Shown one piece after another: positions 25,041-37,137 of a stretch of DNA of 64,000 bases (the stretch's first letter is position 1; each line of letters opens with the position of its first letter). A model generated the notes under the pieces. The model worked only from the letters and a program-made list of their open reading frames with translations, searched no databases and was not told where the DNA came from. A program made the translations under genes and the position numbers. Location of the stretch: assembly GCA_905331475.1 (NCBI GenBank), contig CAJNYU010001520.1, forward strand, positions 124,001 through 188,000. Reading direction: 5' to 3'. This DNA is from Rotaria socialis. Lineage: Eukaryota > Rotifera > Eurotatoria > Philodinida > Philodinidae.

Positions 25041-25679
25041 TCATTTTACTGGAGCACAAATTCCGCATAACAAAATTATACTAACAATGATGAGGAATAT
25101 AAAAGCAACATAAGTTGCAATCATCAGACCGAAAGCACTGGAGAATATTGTAAATAGACAATAATTGGACGATGAAGAATTCGTTACATCAACTTTGTTA
25201 AAATTTCCATACACTCGTAATTGTATAAGTACAAAAAATATAACAGCACATGCCCCTAATATACCTGTTATACAACCTAAAGACAATTGATAGCAAACAA
25301 AAAACATTAGCTAATCCAAAAAAATCGAAAAAGCTGCGATGACCTTACCAACAAGAACCATAGACGCGCGGTTACTTTCTTGCGTATTTGGTTTTGGTGT
25401 TGCTTTTTCTTTTTTCTTTTTGTACTTCGCTGGCGTGATAGCATAGACAAATCCGAAACTTGCAGCGAAAAATATCACTTCAAATACGCCACCAATAGCC
25501 ATCAATAACATAATGTCATTCATTATGGGACAGCCGGTCGTTTTTCCTATGTAATGGAAGCCGAAAGATAATTGGACAATAGGTATCGCAAGAGTTGCAA
25601 ATATAAGAAAGCCAATAAATATTTGTCGCCACGACATAATGAAATTAGTTTTGGAATATTGATTTTGATTTAATTTCAA
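25041..25679 (-). CDS. TMEM272-like four-transmembrane protein (first copy)
   Basis: Two minus-strand exons (25679-25349 and 25276-25041) join across a 72-bp intron to 188 codons plus stop. A downstream ATG at 25637 (MSWRQIF) would give 174 residues and is a good alternative start. Four hydrophobic segments are visible: FIGFLIFATLAIPIVQLSFG, LLMAIGGVFEVIFFAASFGF, CITGILGACAVIFFVLIQLR and LMIATYVAFIFLIIVSIILL. The first loop has the pattern F-G-F-H-Y-I-G-x-T-x-G-C-P-I and the second helix has A-I-G-G-V-F-E, resembling the I-G-x-x-Y-x-x-x-C-P / V-G-G-V-F-G pattern of invertebrate TMEM272-like proteins. A Lys-rich cytosolic loop (KKKKEKATPKP) joins helices 2 and 3. Function is unknown. A relative lies at 32865-33557. 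Confidence 0.72.
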
Positions 25680-26160
25680 TCTTACTTATTTGATTTGAAG
25701 TTTTTTATACAAAACTAGCCGTATATGATTCATGAAGCCTTTAACGTTCTTGTTATTGCGATACGGCACTTCTTACGACTCCTTTTTTTTGCAATTTCAA
25801 TGTCACCGAATAGTAAATTTTTTCTCTTCTTTTTTTTCATCAACGGCATCGTCGTTCTCTTTTTGCTTTTTATTGACGAGTTTATTTAGTCGCTTCTCTT
25901 CCAAACAGCCACACAATACAGGCATTATGGCGCATAACATTCGATAGTTGACAATAATAAGAGAAAAAGGAAAAAAAGGAAAAGAAAAAACAAAACAAAA
26001 CAAAACCAAGATGTTAACGCATATCCACGGTAATGGAATAAAATTGATTTATGGAAAAAAAAAGAATTGATCAGCGATAATAATGTTGTCAAAGAAGTAT
26101 TTCACACTATAATATAGAAGAATCCACCACCTTTGTATATGTTGTATCACAGGATCGTGT
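25680..26160. other. intergenic
   Basis: 480 bp between two minus-strand genes, TMEM272-like 5' flank and STARD10 3' flank. Purine-rich tracts lie near 25970-26000. No gene was seen. Confidence 0.4.
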
Positions 26161-27276
26161 TTAATCTTCTTTCACAAAATTATCTATTTCGACTGTATTT
26201 TCTCCTACAGTTGCTTCACCTGTGTTAGCTGAGGCTGTTAACGTTTCATTGACGTCAAATATTCCTATTTCACTTGGAATATAACGAGCTATGGTCATCT
26301 GTTCGGGATATAGCCATGGTTTATGTGAAGGTTGATTTTTGGCTTTCCAATTATCATATTTTGTACAAGCTTTACCTAATCTCTTCATTAACTAAACAAG
26401 AGACATGTTTGTTTTCGTTTTAATATTTCAAAAAAAAAAGAAAATCGCACCTTTGGCGCAAGTACTTTCGAAAGCTTATTAACAAACCAGGACGGTAAAC
26501 TACCTAGAGAAAAAGCAGAAAAGGATAGATCTTATTAAAATAAGAATTATTTTGCATGTAAACCAACCTCCAGGATCTGATTGTGTCATGTAATAAAATG
26601 TACATGATGAAGGCCCTGATGGTACAATTAAATAGCCTGTCAGATAAGATATTCCACGAACGAAATTTTTGCGTGGTTGCTCACGCTACAAAGAGATACA
26701 ACAACAACAATTAGCAGTAAACGTTGACTTAATGCAAAAACGAAACATACAAGATGATTGACAGAATGATTAATAATATATTTTTCACTATTACGTCCGA
26801 AATCAAGCCAGTAACGTTGTGTTACAAAGTCACGGTTTTTAAATGGTGTTGGACTTCTAACTACGAAACGAAACGGAAACAATAGCTTTACAGTAAAAAT
26901 TATTCAAATTTTTTCTTACTTGAGTAATAACCTATATCACTGTTCGGCAGGACAGAACAGATTTCATAACCTTCTAACATAGCTGTGTCCCATGTGGAAC
27001 GAAATGCACTATCGTGTATAACATCATAAAGTAATTCTGCTGATATGCCACTGAACTCTGATTGAACCTGAAATTGTTTGTATATACTTGGTTATTAGTA
27101 AAAAAAAGTATGTTTACACGTAGGACATTGAATGGCGATAGAGAATTGGTCTTAGTTGATACACGGCATGATGATTTGTCATAACATACAGTCCACCCTT
27201 GATCAGTTGTGCAGTCAAGTTTGAACTGACGAAAGTCTTTGTCTTCGGGTAGAAATATTTCCCCGACCTGCATCAT
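26161..27276 (-). CDS. STARD10: STARD10-like START-domain lipid transfer protein
   Basis: Six minus-strand exons (27276-27118, 27067-26920, 26860-26751, 26685-26568, 26503-26451, 26391-26161) sum to 272 codons plus stop; vertebrate STARD10 is about 290. The START domain occupies roughly residues 5-225. Recognisable segments are DFRQFKLDCTTDQGW, ISAELLYDVIHDSAFRSTWD, DIGYYSIRSPTPFKNRDF, RGISYLTGYLIVPSGPSSC, SDPGGSLPSWFVNKLSKVLA, KACTKYDNWKAKNQPSHKPW and LYPEQMT. These follow STARD10 in order and spacing, including the K-N-R-D motif and the C-terminal K-P-W-L-x-P-E-Q motif that other START subfamilies lack. The acidic tail (ENTVEIDNFVKED) resembles the STARD10 CK2-regulated tail. STARD10 moves phosphatidylcholine and phosphatidylethanolamine between membranes. 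The start is the first ATG of exon 1, followed at once by a second. Confidence 0.93.
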
Positions 27277-28308
27277 TTTTTTTCGTTTTTTCTTTTATGT
27301 CAGCACAAATACACAATAGCAGACGCTGCTCGACGTGGCTTGCTCGTTACTCATTGGTTCCGTTCTCTTACAAGGCAAAATTTGAGAGCATTAATCAGTT
27401 CTTTGTAGACAAACATTGATTTTTCATTATCACTGCAAAAATCTTAAAATCATATCCTTTTTGTTTATTGAATCAATCATAACTGTTGATCAAGAATATC
27501 AAAGAAAATTGTTTGAATATTAGTTTAGATTCTGTTTCCATTCCAATCGATGTTTATTAGAGACATCTTTTGGTTTTACAGATTATAATGTGAATATGAT
27601 ATATGTGTCACTTTTTATGTGACGTGCTATTTTTTTTTATTATTAGCACATTATTGTTATGCGAATACGATTAACTGCCATAAATCTCCATATTTATGGT
27701 TCACTAAAAGGCATTTCTTAAAATAAAAAATGAAGAAAATTAAAAGTCTTCGTCGATTTAATTGTTAATTTAATCAAAAAACTTGCCTTGGATTATTTTC
27801 CAAAATGAAATTCTAACGATCACTCAACTATAGTGAAAGACTTCATTATTTGCACTTGTAGAATGTTTCATTTTATATTGTTTGTCTCCACATTTTGTCT
27901 TCTCGTTTTTTTTTCTTTAAGAGTATTGATATTTATAGTCGCCTTTTACTTTCTTCTCTTACATGATGAAACACCTATGCAAAGAAATTGATAGTATCAA
28001 CACATAATGAAAGATAATTTTACCACTTCGACTATACTTAAAATAGGAAGCGATTAACATTAATCATTCGAAATCAAAGATGACGAGGGAAAATAATCTA
28101 ATCTGATGATCAAAAGGCGATTTTATCAACTACGATAATTATGTCGCATGTCAAAGCAAAACAGGTCTGTATGCACCAGATGGATTGCGTAACTACTACA
28201 ATTCAATGAAAACAAATCAACGTGATACAAATCTTCTTTTTTTGCATTGAATAATTTACTATTAATAAAAAAAATTTAATTATCCGAAATATTTTTCTAC
28301 TCAGAGAA

Positions 28309-28596
28309 TTACTTTGATTGCGCGTCAACAACAGTTTTTAGAGATATTATTTTGTTAAGACTACAATTCTTTCGCATCTTTTTATCAAGTCGATTGTAGT
28401 ATTTTGAATAGAATAGATTACCATATTCGAGACAATTACTTTTAAGAACGTCTGTATTCGATGAATTGGCGTTAACTATTGGCACATTCATCAAGAAAGA
28501 GTCAAGCAAATATTCATGAAAAATAACTGTCATCTTGGACGTGTTGACAAGACCCATGCGACAATGCAAGCCTACTTCACCTACGCAGGCACACAT
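28309..28596 (-). CDS. possible small cysteine-containing protein or exon (doubtful)
   Basis: A 95-codon frame that stays open upstream to about 28657. It contains C-x-C-x(6)-C (CACVGEVGLHC) and then a non-repetitive, mixed-composition sequence to the stop. Composition is less biased than the AT-driven frames nearby. However, no signal peptide exon, homologous family or clear splice acceptor was found. It may be the last exon of a small secreted protein or simply chance. Confidence 0.2.
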   Translation of the reverse strand: MCACVGEVGLHCRMGLVNTSKMTVIFHEYLLDSFLMNVPIVNANSSNTDVLKSNCLEYGNLFYSKYYNRLDKKMRKNCSLNKIISLKTVVDAQSK

Positions 28597-29065
28597 CTTT
28601 GTTGCAATGTTATTACGTGGAGGAATTCTTGAATAATCGGTTTGATAAGATTTACTTATATATTAACACTATTTGATTGAGACGAATAATTCCTCGTACG
28701 ATTCGGAACGATTTCATAAGCGTAATTATCTTTTGGATCACTTTACATACTAAAAGTTGTAGTGAATAAACAAATCTCAAGTGAAATCATTTTTATTCAT
28801 CAGCAAAAAAATCTGATTAAGAGTAATTCTCATGGGAACTTACCGACAGTGAACGCGATTCTCGTTACTTAATGTCAGGTTTACTCGTTTTCTGTAGATT
28901 CGTCTACAAAAACATTTCGATTATAGTAAAGATCAATATTGCATTGGTGAATTTGATCGATATTGATGTAGTATTAATTCATGCCATTACAATTTCTGTT
29001 GTCAAAATCAGAAGTGCAATGAATAGCTTGAAAATAATGATATCTATAGAGTTACACGACTTGAC

Positions 29066-29066
<1 letters not shown>

Positions 29067-29099
<33 letters not shown>
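29067..29099. repeat. (TG)n microsatellite
   Basis: About 16 TG units. Confidence 0.95.
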
Positions 29100-29101
<2 letters not shown>

Positions 29102-29723
29102 ATAGCCAACAGGAATTTTGATAGAATTTTCTATGCTTAGATTATTAATTTCAGCATAAATACACAAAGCAAAAAGAAGACAAGCGTAGCTATTTTTTAT
29201 GATTTGAAAAGTTCACGCTGTCAATTAATGATTGTAATGCAAAAAATCGTGTACCGCAAAAAACAACGTCAAATACATCATTCTATATTTAGTTGAAGAT
29301 ATATATATAAATGCTAATTGAATTGACAGATTAAGAAGGAATATTCTTATTAATTCTGATAGAGGTCGTGTTGTTTTATATATCAGTCGATTCTGTGGAC
29401 TATCTTTTGTGGCAGGCTAAAATTGTTTTTATTACAGAAGCGAATCGACGATCTTGCATTTAATATAGTAAGAATGAAATGTCGCAAGATCAACACATTA
29501 CTAACCGCTAACCGCAATTATGTTATGAGATAGACTGAATGGAACTCTGATTATTTTTCTCTCTGTGCGCAATCTATTTCATGTATGTTATAATGAAAAT
29601 TTGCATAATTACCGGAAAAAATGTCCTGTATAACCCCCTTAGTTACAAAAAAAATCAATTTTTACATTATTTGAATATATATTTTTTTCCGATAATTTAT
29701 CGAGTTTTGTTATATCAAATCGA

Positions 29724-30429
29724 ATGAAGTCATATAATAGACAAGTGCATTCGTCAAGATTCTACTTTTCGTGGATGTAAGTAATGCAAGTGTACTTCTA
29801 ATAGGCACTTTTGAAATTATTTTAGAGCTGGTATTTTATTGATCCTCGGCTGTATATTATTCATGATAAGTCATATATACATTCGTTGGAGTACTTTTCC
29901 ATTTCAATATAGAAAAATTGCTTCTGTTTATAGTGGTCTATGGTATAGAAGTGTAGTTTATAATGGAAGATTAGTAAATGTTAGGATAATATGTGCAAAA
30001 GAGAGAATATCATGCATGAAACTCGTTGTTGCGCGGTAATACGAACATAGGAACAGCTTGATTGAATGAATATAAAAATGTATTTTCAGAATTTTTATGA
30101 TCGTCACTTGCATTACATCGGGTATTGGAGCAATATGTCTTTGTATTCTGTCTAACGCTAAGAATATGTACAAATATATTCTGTACATGGTTGGATTTAG
30201 CTTTGCATGCCTGTTAGTTCGTTGCTTTTTAAATTCACCAAACGAAGATATTGTTTTGTTTAGTTCTTTCATATTTGGCATGACTGGTTTTCTATCTGGA
30301 CTTAGTTGGGTAATGCAATTCGAAAGAGATGCCATTGGTGGTGCTGCGCTGTGTGCTTTAGTTGGTTCAATATTCTCACTTCTAAGTGCCATTTGCGCCT
30401 TTTTTATTAATGAAAAAGAATCGAAGTAA
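29724..30429 (+). CDS. claudin/PMP22-like membrane protein
   Basis: Three exons (29724-29776, 29826-30035, 30090-30429) with introns of 49 and 54 bp join to 200 codons plus stop. A short cytosolic N-terminus leads into helix 1 (WIAGILLILGCILFMISHI). The first extracellular loop has a Trp, then Y-S-G-L-W, then two cysteines nine or so residues apart (IICAKERISCM) and a terminal Arg before helix 2. That echoes the W-GLW-C-C-R signature of the claudin/PMP22/EMP superfamily, although C does not follow GLW at the usual spacing. Later helices include IFGMTGFLSGLSWVMQFERD and GGAALCALVGSIFSLLSAIC, like claudin helices 3 and 4. One extra hydrophobic stretch (YKYILYMVGFSFACLLVRC) lies between helices 2 and 3. 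Membership in the superfamily is likely; a junctional role is inference. Confidence 0.68.
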
Positions 30430-32864
30430 TTTGTTCATGATGAAGTGATGCATAAAAAAAATTTAATTATAGAATTGACCTTTGAATATCAATAGGAATC
30501 GCGGCGCATATATGTTATTGTATAGAAGAGAGGAAGTAGTCTATTTAGTGAACACGTAATTCATAGTACTCTTAACTGTATTTTTCTCGTTGAGACATTC
30601 TAAGATTCCGTTATGTAAGTATTTATACCGATGCAAAAACATACATGACTTCCGGATCGATAATCAGCGTTCGGGTCTTGCTTAAGTCATTCAATAGATT
30701 TTTTACATTTCAACTGGCGATAAGATGCGACCTAGCTAATGTTGAACGATAAATATAAGGCCTCTTTCATCACGAATGTCTCTTCTAGAAAAAGCCATTA
30801 CAAATTCTACGCCACTAAAAGCCATCGAGTAGGTGCGATAGTAACATCAAGCTGCCAGAAAGTCAATTCATTCTTTGCCTGTCAGTTGAATAAATGCGTA
30901 CGAACATCAAAAAGAAGTAAGTAGAAATGAAGGTTTCATTATTTCGTAATAGGCTAGTTACATATATATTCCTTTACATCATCGATTTGATTTTCTTGAG
31001 AAGATGAAGTGTTGTAAAACATTGCTGTTAAACAAAGTCACATTTTACGATGGTGTGCTACTCGAATACATTCTCATGACTGTGATATGTTTTCATAGTT
31101 AATAATGGCTATAGGGATTGTACACGAAGGTCATTCTGGCCTAACAGTCCTTTCAACCAATTACTTGGGTTTCTCTTTCATAAAGATTAATCGCATAACA
31201 CGCTTTCAAGAACGACATATATCATAATGTAATCAACATGCAATCGTATGGCTGCTTAAAACCAAACAATTTCGAAGAAATTATTCGCACTCGTTCGAAA
31301 TCATCAGCACTTCAATTCAAGCACACTATATGATAACGATATTCCAATCAACTCAATCATTCCATAGTAGCAGTAGTTTAGAATGAAGATGATGGACTAT
31401 ACGTCGAGCAGAAAAACAAAGCAATTGCTTTTCAAGCTGTCATTTCGAACGTATCTGTATGAGCTAAAAGCTTACAATGTTTTCTTCGCCAGTACATTTC
31501 AATTGAAATCCATCAACATAAAAGCTTTTTTGTTGTTTTTCTTAATCTAACCGATGCTTATATTCTAAAAATACTATCTTCTATAATAGAACTCTATTGC
31601 CTGAAATACTTTTAAAGAGTGTTCTATTCATAATAATCTATGTGGAATTTTCTTCTATACTTTAGGGACCTATGAATGTCTTAATTCCGTTGCACTGTAG
31701 TTTCTTCATTCTTTTGAATTGAACAATTTGTCAAACCAAATAGAACGACACAACTGATAAAGATCTGCATTTTTTCTTTACGACAAACATACCATGTGAC
31801 GTGACAGCCTCAAACACCGTTTGTATTCATTAAAAACAATTTGTCATGTATACGTTTTGCATGATAAATTTCATACAACTTATTACTATCTTTTCCTTGA
31901 AATGGTTAAAAAAAACTCTCATCGGCATAGGGAATCACAAGCAGCGAGTTGCTCTTATCGAGTACAAAAGGTTAATTTTGTTGAGGATTTTCGTTCGTTT
32001 GACGTAAGAATGAAACGAACAAGTATACTCCCTCTTACATACACCTATATAATTACTATTTCTTTCGATCGTTTGTCTACACTTGTCATTCATCTCGTCT
32101 TCCAATGCGTTCTTCATCTAACCAAAAGTTTATTGCACACATACCCAACGCAAAATCCGATCGCATGTTTTTTATTTCTTTCTGCTATTTTACGTTTTTG
32201 TTTCATGTATCGTTGTTCTTGCAGCTGCTCTTACTCCTTCTTCGTGTGACACTTCATTTTTTTCTTTTCTTCTACACCCTAAGCGACTAAAAGGTGAGAA
32301 TAGAATACGCCCTGTAGCAGAAAAAGTCCTAGAGAGCGGAAGACGAGGAAGAAGAAGAGAAATAGAAAGGAAAAGAAGAAATGAACATCCATCGAATTCA
32401 AGGTTGTACTAGTCGACAATCGGTGATAGTAGGTAGTTGCATATTGATGAATTGTGTAGTAGAAGAAGGAGATGCTAGTGATTTAAAAAAAGACGGTAGA
32501 GTGGTTTGCTTGTTTATCATCAACGGCTATCGTACATCGTTTTTTCTTATAAGTTATTTTCGAACGATAATATTATTGATTGATTATTTTACTAAAGCAA
32601 TTCGGTCAAATACGGATGCATGGGTAACAGGCTATTTAATTTTTTTCATTCAAACAGATAAATTATAAACTAGCTATGTTTAATCTTTTTATTGAATTAT
32701 TTCTTTTTGTCTATCAATTAGTAAAGAGAAGCGACTTATCAGATTACAGAATTTCCGCTTTGTTGTGCATAATCATATGCAATTCTCTTGTTTTTGCTAG
32801 CATCAAACAGATCTATTCATGAGGGAGATTTTTTTCTTTCTTCTTTTCAGATTTGTAATTCATC
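30430..32864. other. intergenic
   Basis: 2.4 kb. Several 60-140-codon frames (for example 31821-32249 and 32381-32668) have AT- or pyrimidine-driven translations and no domain. A purine-rich tract at 32330-32380 lies about 490 bp upstream of the next gene and could be in its leader. Confidence 0.35.
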
Positions 32865-33557
32865 ATGCCATCTAAAAGCAGAAAAGTTACATATCAACAT
32901 TCGACTGATCAAAATACTGATTATCTCATTCCATTAAAATCCGATTGTAATTCTTTAATACCCACAAAATTAAAACTACCGGAAAATACTGTTTCGGCTG
33001 CCCCTCCGCGTCCAAATGGCTTTTTTACTTCGATGTATTTTCCAATTTCACTTGTTATTTATATTATCATACCAATAACACAACTAGTTGTTGGCTTCAT
33101 ATACGTCGGTCAATGTCCTGTACAACAAATGATTGTTGTTTGGATGGTGGTTAGTGGCTTTTTTGGTATTTCATTAGCAGTTATTGGTATGATTATTCAT
33201 ATACAAAGTCGTAAACAATCACTAGCATTATCACCCTATGATAATTATCAGTTATATCCATTAATAATTCGTGTTCTAATACCAGCGTTTATACTCATTC
33301 TTTTATTTATAATCATTTGGTTTTTTGTTGGTCAAGTGTTAATATTTGAAGTTAAATTACGTGTAGAATTTTTCGATCCTTCGCTACCGGAATATTGCCA
33401 TGCAAATTTATACAAAACCGCTTATATTCTCATATTTATCGATTATCTTATTTTTCTTCTAGTTATCATACTGAACGTACTTAGTTATGTGGCACCACCA
33501 GGCGAGAGTGACAGTAGTAAAAGCCATGAGAAAAGCAAAATTCAACTAATAAATTAA
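32865..33557 (+). CDS. TMEM272-like four-transmembrane protein (second copy)
   Basis: A single exon of 230 codons. A polar N-terminus of about 55 residues (Lys/Ser/Pro-rich) is followed by four hydrophobic segments: ISLVIYIIIPITQLVVGFIY, MIVVWMVVSGFFGISLAVIG, VLIPAFILILLFIIIWFFVG and TAYILIFIDYLIFLLVIILN. The loop after helix 1 reads V-G-F-I-Y-V-G-Q-C-P-V-Q, and helix 2 has V-S-G-F-F-G, the I-G-x-x-Y-x-x-x-C-P / V-G-G-x-F-G pattern of TMEM272-like proteins. The third loop includes EYCHANLYKTAYI, again typical. The C-terminus is polar (ESDSSKSHEKSK). Several AATAAA motifs follow the stop near 33630. Paralogous in shape to the gene at 25041-25679, but intronless. Function unknown. Confidence 0.78.
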   Translation: MPSKSRKVTYQHSTDQNTDYLIPLKSDCNSLIPTKLKLPENTVSAAPPRPNGFFTSMYFPISLVIYIIIPITQLVVGFIYVGQCPVQQMIVVWMVVSGFFGISLAVIGMIIHIQSRKQSLALSPYDNYQLYPLIIRVLIPAFILILLFIIIWFFVGQVLIFEVKLRVEFFDPSLPEYCHANLYKTAYILIFIDYLIFLLVIILNVLSYVAPPGESDSSKSHEKSKIQLIN

Positions 33558-35598
33558 GGAAATTCAAAAGACGTATTTGTTTTTCTTTTTTTTGTATAGA
33601 AATTATCTGTATTCTTTTTTTTTAATGAATATAATAAAAATAGAATAAAAGACCCATCTTAGACAGTTGTTACTCAAATAGACAACACGATTAACTACAC
33701 TAATTACAATAGTAGACGACTAATTGCTTCTTAGTGTTGCTGAAACACTTTACTGTCGATTATTTTTAGCCAAACAAGATCCTAATCAAAAATGTTCTAA
33801 TAAATGTTCGTACTAAATCAAATCATAAATCAACATAGAAGGAAATCATCAATTGTTGATTATCACACTCAGAATATTTATTTCTTCCGAATGTCACCTA
33901 ATTTTGAACAAAAACATTCATATATTCACTTAACATTTCATTATAATTACAGCAGATTTTTTCCTCTATATATAATTATGATTATGCCTTGATATAACGA
34001 CCGCATGACTTAGTTCAGTCTTAACTCGTGTCTCAAATGGAAGAAAATTTTCTGTAGTATGACGAATTGTATTGACGGTCTTACTACGTTCGATGATTCT
34101 GCTAAAAAAAATAATCAACTTTCGTCAAAAACAGAACAGAATGTTATAGGCTCATGAGAAGACAGCCTGAGGTTTCTGTTGTCATAAATGGCATTACTTA
34201 TTTGACAGCTCGGTTCTTTTTTGGTAGACTGCTTTCGCTTTACTGCTTGAAAAATATGGCTGTTTCATGTCAAACCGGAACATTTTTTTATCGCTTATTC
34301 TCATTCTAAGCTATTCTAATCGTACATCACACAATTCTCCAAGGAGCTTCACTATTGTCAATTGCTTTTATTTTTCATTTGGAAGAGCACGTCAAGATAT
34401 GGTAATGGCAGAGATCTCTTGTCGAATTAAGCTTTTTTTCTATTATATTTTTATACTTCGAACTCCATGTTTTTAAGACATATAACGTTTCGCCGCTGCT
34501 CTCGTTTTTAACATTAAACATTTACAAAGAACGGCAACTTTGTCATGTCCAGGATTCTTTTATGTTATTTTTGAAACCAAAAATAATAATAATAAGTACA
34601 CAAAGAATACACGGTATAAAAGAGTTTTAAATTGCCCGAGAATCTATTTATTATTCAGTCGTACTAGTAGAATATTTTACGAGGGTATGATAATGTAAAA
34701 AAAGGTAAATTTCACAGAATTTAAATGTTCCTGTCGTCACCCGATTTGGGTTTTGTTGACAGAAGTATTCCGGAATAGGAAAATGTTTCGTGAGCATCTT
34801 ATCTTATTAGAACTGAATCGGATGTAGGATAATTATCTCATTTTGTTTTTGTAATTTCTATCTCAGAAACACGATAGGCAAGCTAATTCAATGTAAATTC
34901 CACCGGTGGTATAAATTAGTTTTTGAAAATGATAGGAAACGATATGAAACAGTGAAGGCCATGCCGAAACATATTTTAAGTTACTTTTTAGTTCATTAAT
35001 TTCTAAGAGGATCAAGTATCATCATTTCATCTATGCAGAGGTTTTGTCCTGTATAGAAGGAAAAAATACTTTCAAAACATTAACCATAAAATTGCATACT
35101 AAAGGTAAAAATATGGAATATTCACAATAATTGTTGTTCTTACACTCATCGTCATCTACAAAATTTTGACAATCAATAGTTCCGTGCACAAATTATTTAA
35201 AAGAAAGTAATATCGCGACTTTCGTGAATGGTGGAATCGTGAGGGAACCAATGGTTGATTCCCATTTTCTCTAAGGATTATCACAGCGGCCTTGACAATC
35301 CCTCGGCAGATAAGGAATTTCTATTTCTCAGTTCTTGGACGCTGCTGCACTTCTTTATTTTAATCATTAATCAAGTACGAGATTTATCTCAACTGATTAG
35401 TAAACAGCAGGCGTATTTGTTCGTTAGTAATTAAAGCTAAATAAAAATTATTTTAGAAGACTTCTTTTTAGTTTATTCATCGAAATTTGATATCCGATAA
35501 TCTGTCATAGTTCGTTCCCCTCATCGATGAAATGAATGAAAAATGAGCTTATTTTAGTATTTGACTATTCATGAATATATTAATAATTCAGTCGGAAA
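33558..35598. other. intergenic
   Basis: 2.0 kb of AT-rich sequence with no supported gene. Frames at 33804-33992 and 34267-34476 are short and unremarkable. Confidence 0.4.
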
Positions 35599-35640
35599 AT
35601 GCAGTTCCTATTCTATTCTTGTTGTCATTCTTTAACAAAC

Positions 35641-36183
35641 ATGCAACTATACAGAGAACAAACATGGAATGGTAGATAATGCCTAATTATTTTATTTTTT
35701 TGTTCGTCTATTTATTTTATTTTAAATATAATTCCATAGAATCACTATTCGGTTGTTTCAAAGATGTTCATGTATGTTGCTATGGATTCTGGTGTTGCTG
35801 TTGTCTATATGGTGAAAATGCAGAAAAAATAAATAATCGATCAAAATGTTTAACTCATTGTTGCATGTATAGCTTCATGAGTTTGTTTGGCTGTTGTTGT
35901 TTGATGCATACAGTTAAACGTGGACAGTTAAGAACAAAATATAACTTAGAAGAAGACGTTTGCGCAGATTGCTTAATGACTTGTTGTTGTCCACCATGTG
36001 CTATTTGCCAAGAAGCTCGAGAAATCAAAGTTAGAGGTATGATTAGTATTTTTCTTTCATTTTCTATGGATATATCTATATTATTTGCTTATATGTCTAG
36101 GATCTGCACGACCACCAATAATTATAATACATCAACCTGTTGTATCAGTATCAAGTATAGCCGATAGTAGCGTAAATGACTGA
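35641..36183 (+). CDS. PLAC8-like cysteine-rich protein (second copy)
   Basis: Three exons (35641-35671, 35740-36036, 36101-36183) give 136 codons plus stop. An in-frame ATG at 35599 would add 14 residues. The first exon supplies the conserved T-W-N-x-S-L-F-G-C start of the domain. The second encodes DVHVCCYGFWCCCCLYGENA, then THCCMYSFMSLFGCCCLMHT, R-x-Q-L-R-T-K-Y and DCLMTCCCPPCAICQEAREI, matching the PLAC8 plan (C-C-x-G-F-W-C-x-C-C, R-x-x-L-R-x-K-Y, C-C-C-x-x-C-A-x-C-Q-x-x-R-E). The tail is IIIIHQPVVSVSS. The protein has about 20 cysteines and a hydrophobic centre that likely associates with membranes. It is closer to the generic PLAC8 plan than the copy at 20341-23000, so the two are diverged paralogues. 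Role unknown. Confidence 0.85.
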
Positions 36184-37137
36184 CGAGTGTGAATATTCTT
36201 TTTATTTGCATTTTAATAAAATAAAATGATTTCAAACTTTGCTTTTTAAGATTCAAACATTTTTCGAAGATCTTTGTCTGTTTAGTTATTTTATTTCAAA
36301 ACTGTTTCGGATGAAAAAACCATGAAGGCATTTTTTTCCATGATGAGTTTTGCTAGGCATTTTATAGTGATGTTGTTGTACATTTTTCTTGAAGCACAGA
36401 AACAAGTACTTGACTTGATATCAACAATGTTTTCTGCTCAGAAAATTCTCTCTCGATGAGAAATGTCAGTAGGCATATTTAGAAGCAGCTTTTCATAATA
36501 AATTAGCTAGAGAATGTCATTATATCTAGAGCTTGAATATCAATCTAGTCATAACCATGTGACAAAGCATGATAGATAGGATCGTTATAATTTTTGCCGA
36601 TGATGCGTTTTTGATCAACTACGCTCAATTGATCGTAGACAAACATATATAGCGACAAATCAATATGTGTTCGACAATAAGAGAAATACGTGGAAGTTCT
36701 CTACTGTCAGTGAAGCCCTTTCGTTCACTTTGCCGACCTTAGTTAATGTTTGAGCATTTCAGATCAGATAAAAAGTTTGACTAGAAGTTCGAACTTGTAG
36801 AATCTCAAGTATCTCTCATTATTATAAAGGATTGAACAGTTTCATGATTTCAAGCTAGTTGAATATCAGTGTAATCTTCTAAAACCCTTAGCGTATCGAG
36901 AGCTGATCTTATCTTGTTTTACAGCTACTTCACAAGCCTCTTACTCATCTTCATGCCATCTATACACATGAGATAAGTGTCTTGTATCGATTAATGATAC
37001 TAAGGACTTTCAACTTTTTCTAGGCAAAAGCTTAACGTTTAATGATAAAGATTAGCGGTAGCGTTGTAAGAAGCCATAGAAACAATGTTGCATATTTTCC
37101 TCAATGTAAACTTCACAGTGTAATGTCACAGCTCAAT
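36184..37137. other. intergenic
   Basis: 950 bp without a supported gene. An AATAAA motif follows the PLAC8-like stop near 36216. Confidence 0.4.

Larger units (their letters stand above)
27277..29723. other. intergenic
   Basis: 2.4 kb upstream of STARD10. It is AT-rich, with a TG dinucleotide run at about 29067-29099. The only frame of interest is a minus-strand one listed separately (28309-28596). Confidence 0.4.

Noticed and set aside
31821-32668. Frames of 142 and 95 codons in the 30-32 kb spacer
   Set aside because: Composition is AT/pyrimidine-driven, no domain, no exon partner with matching splice phase.
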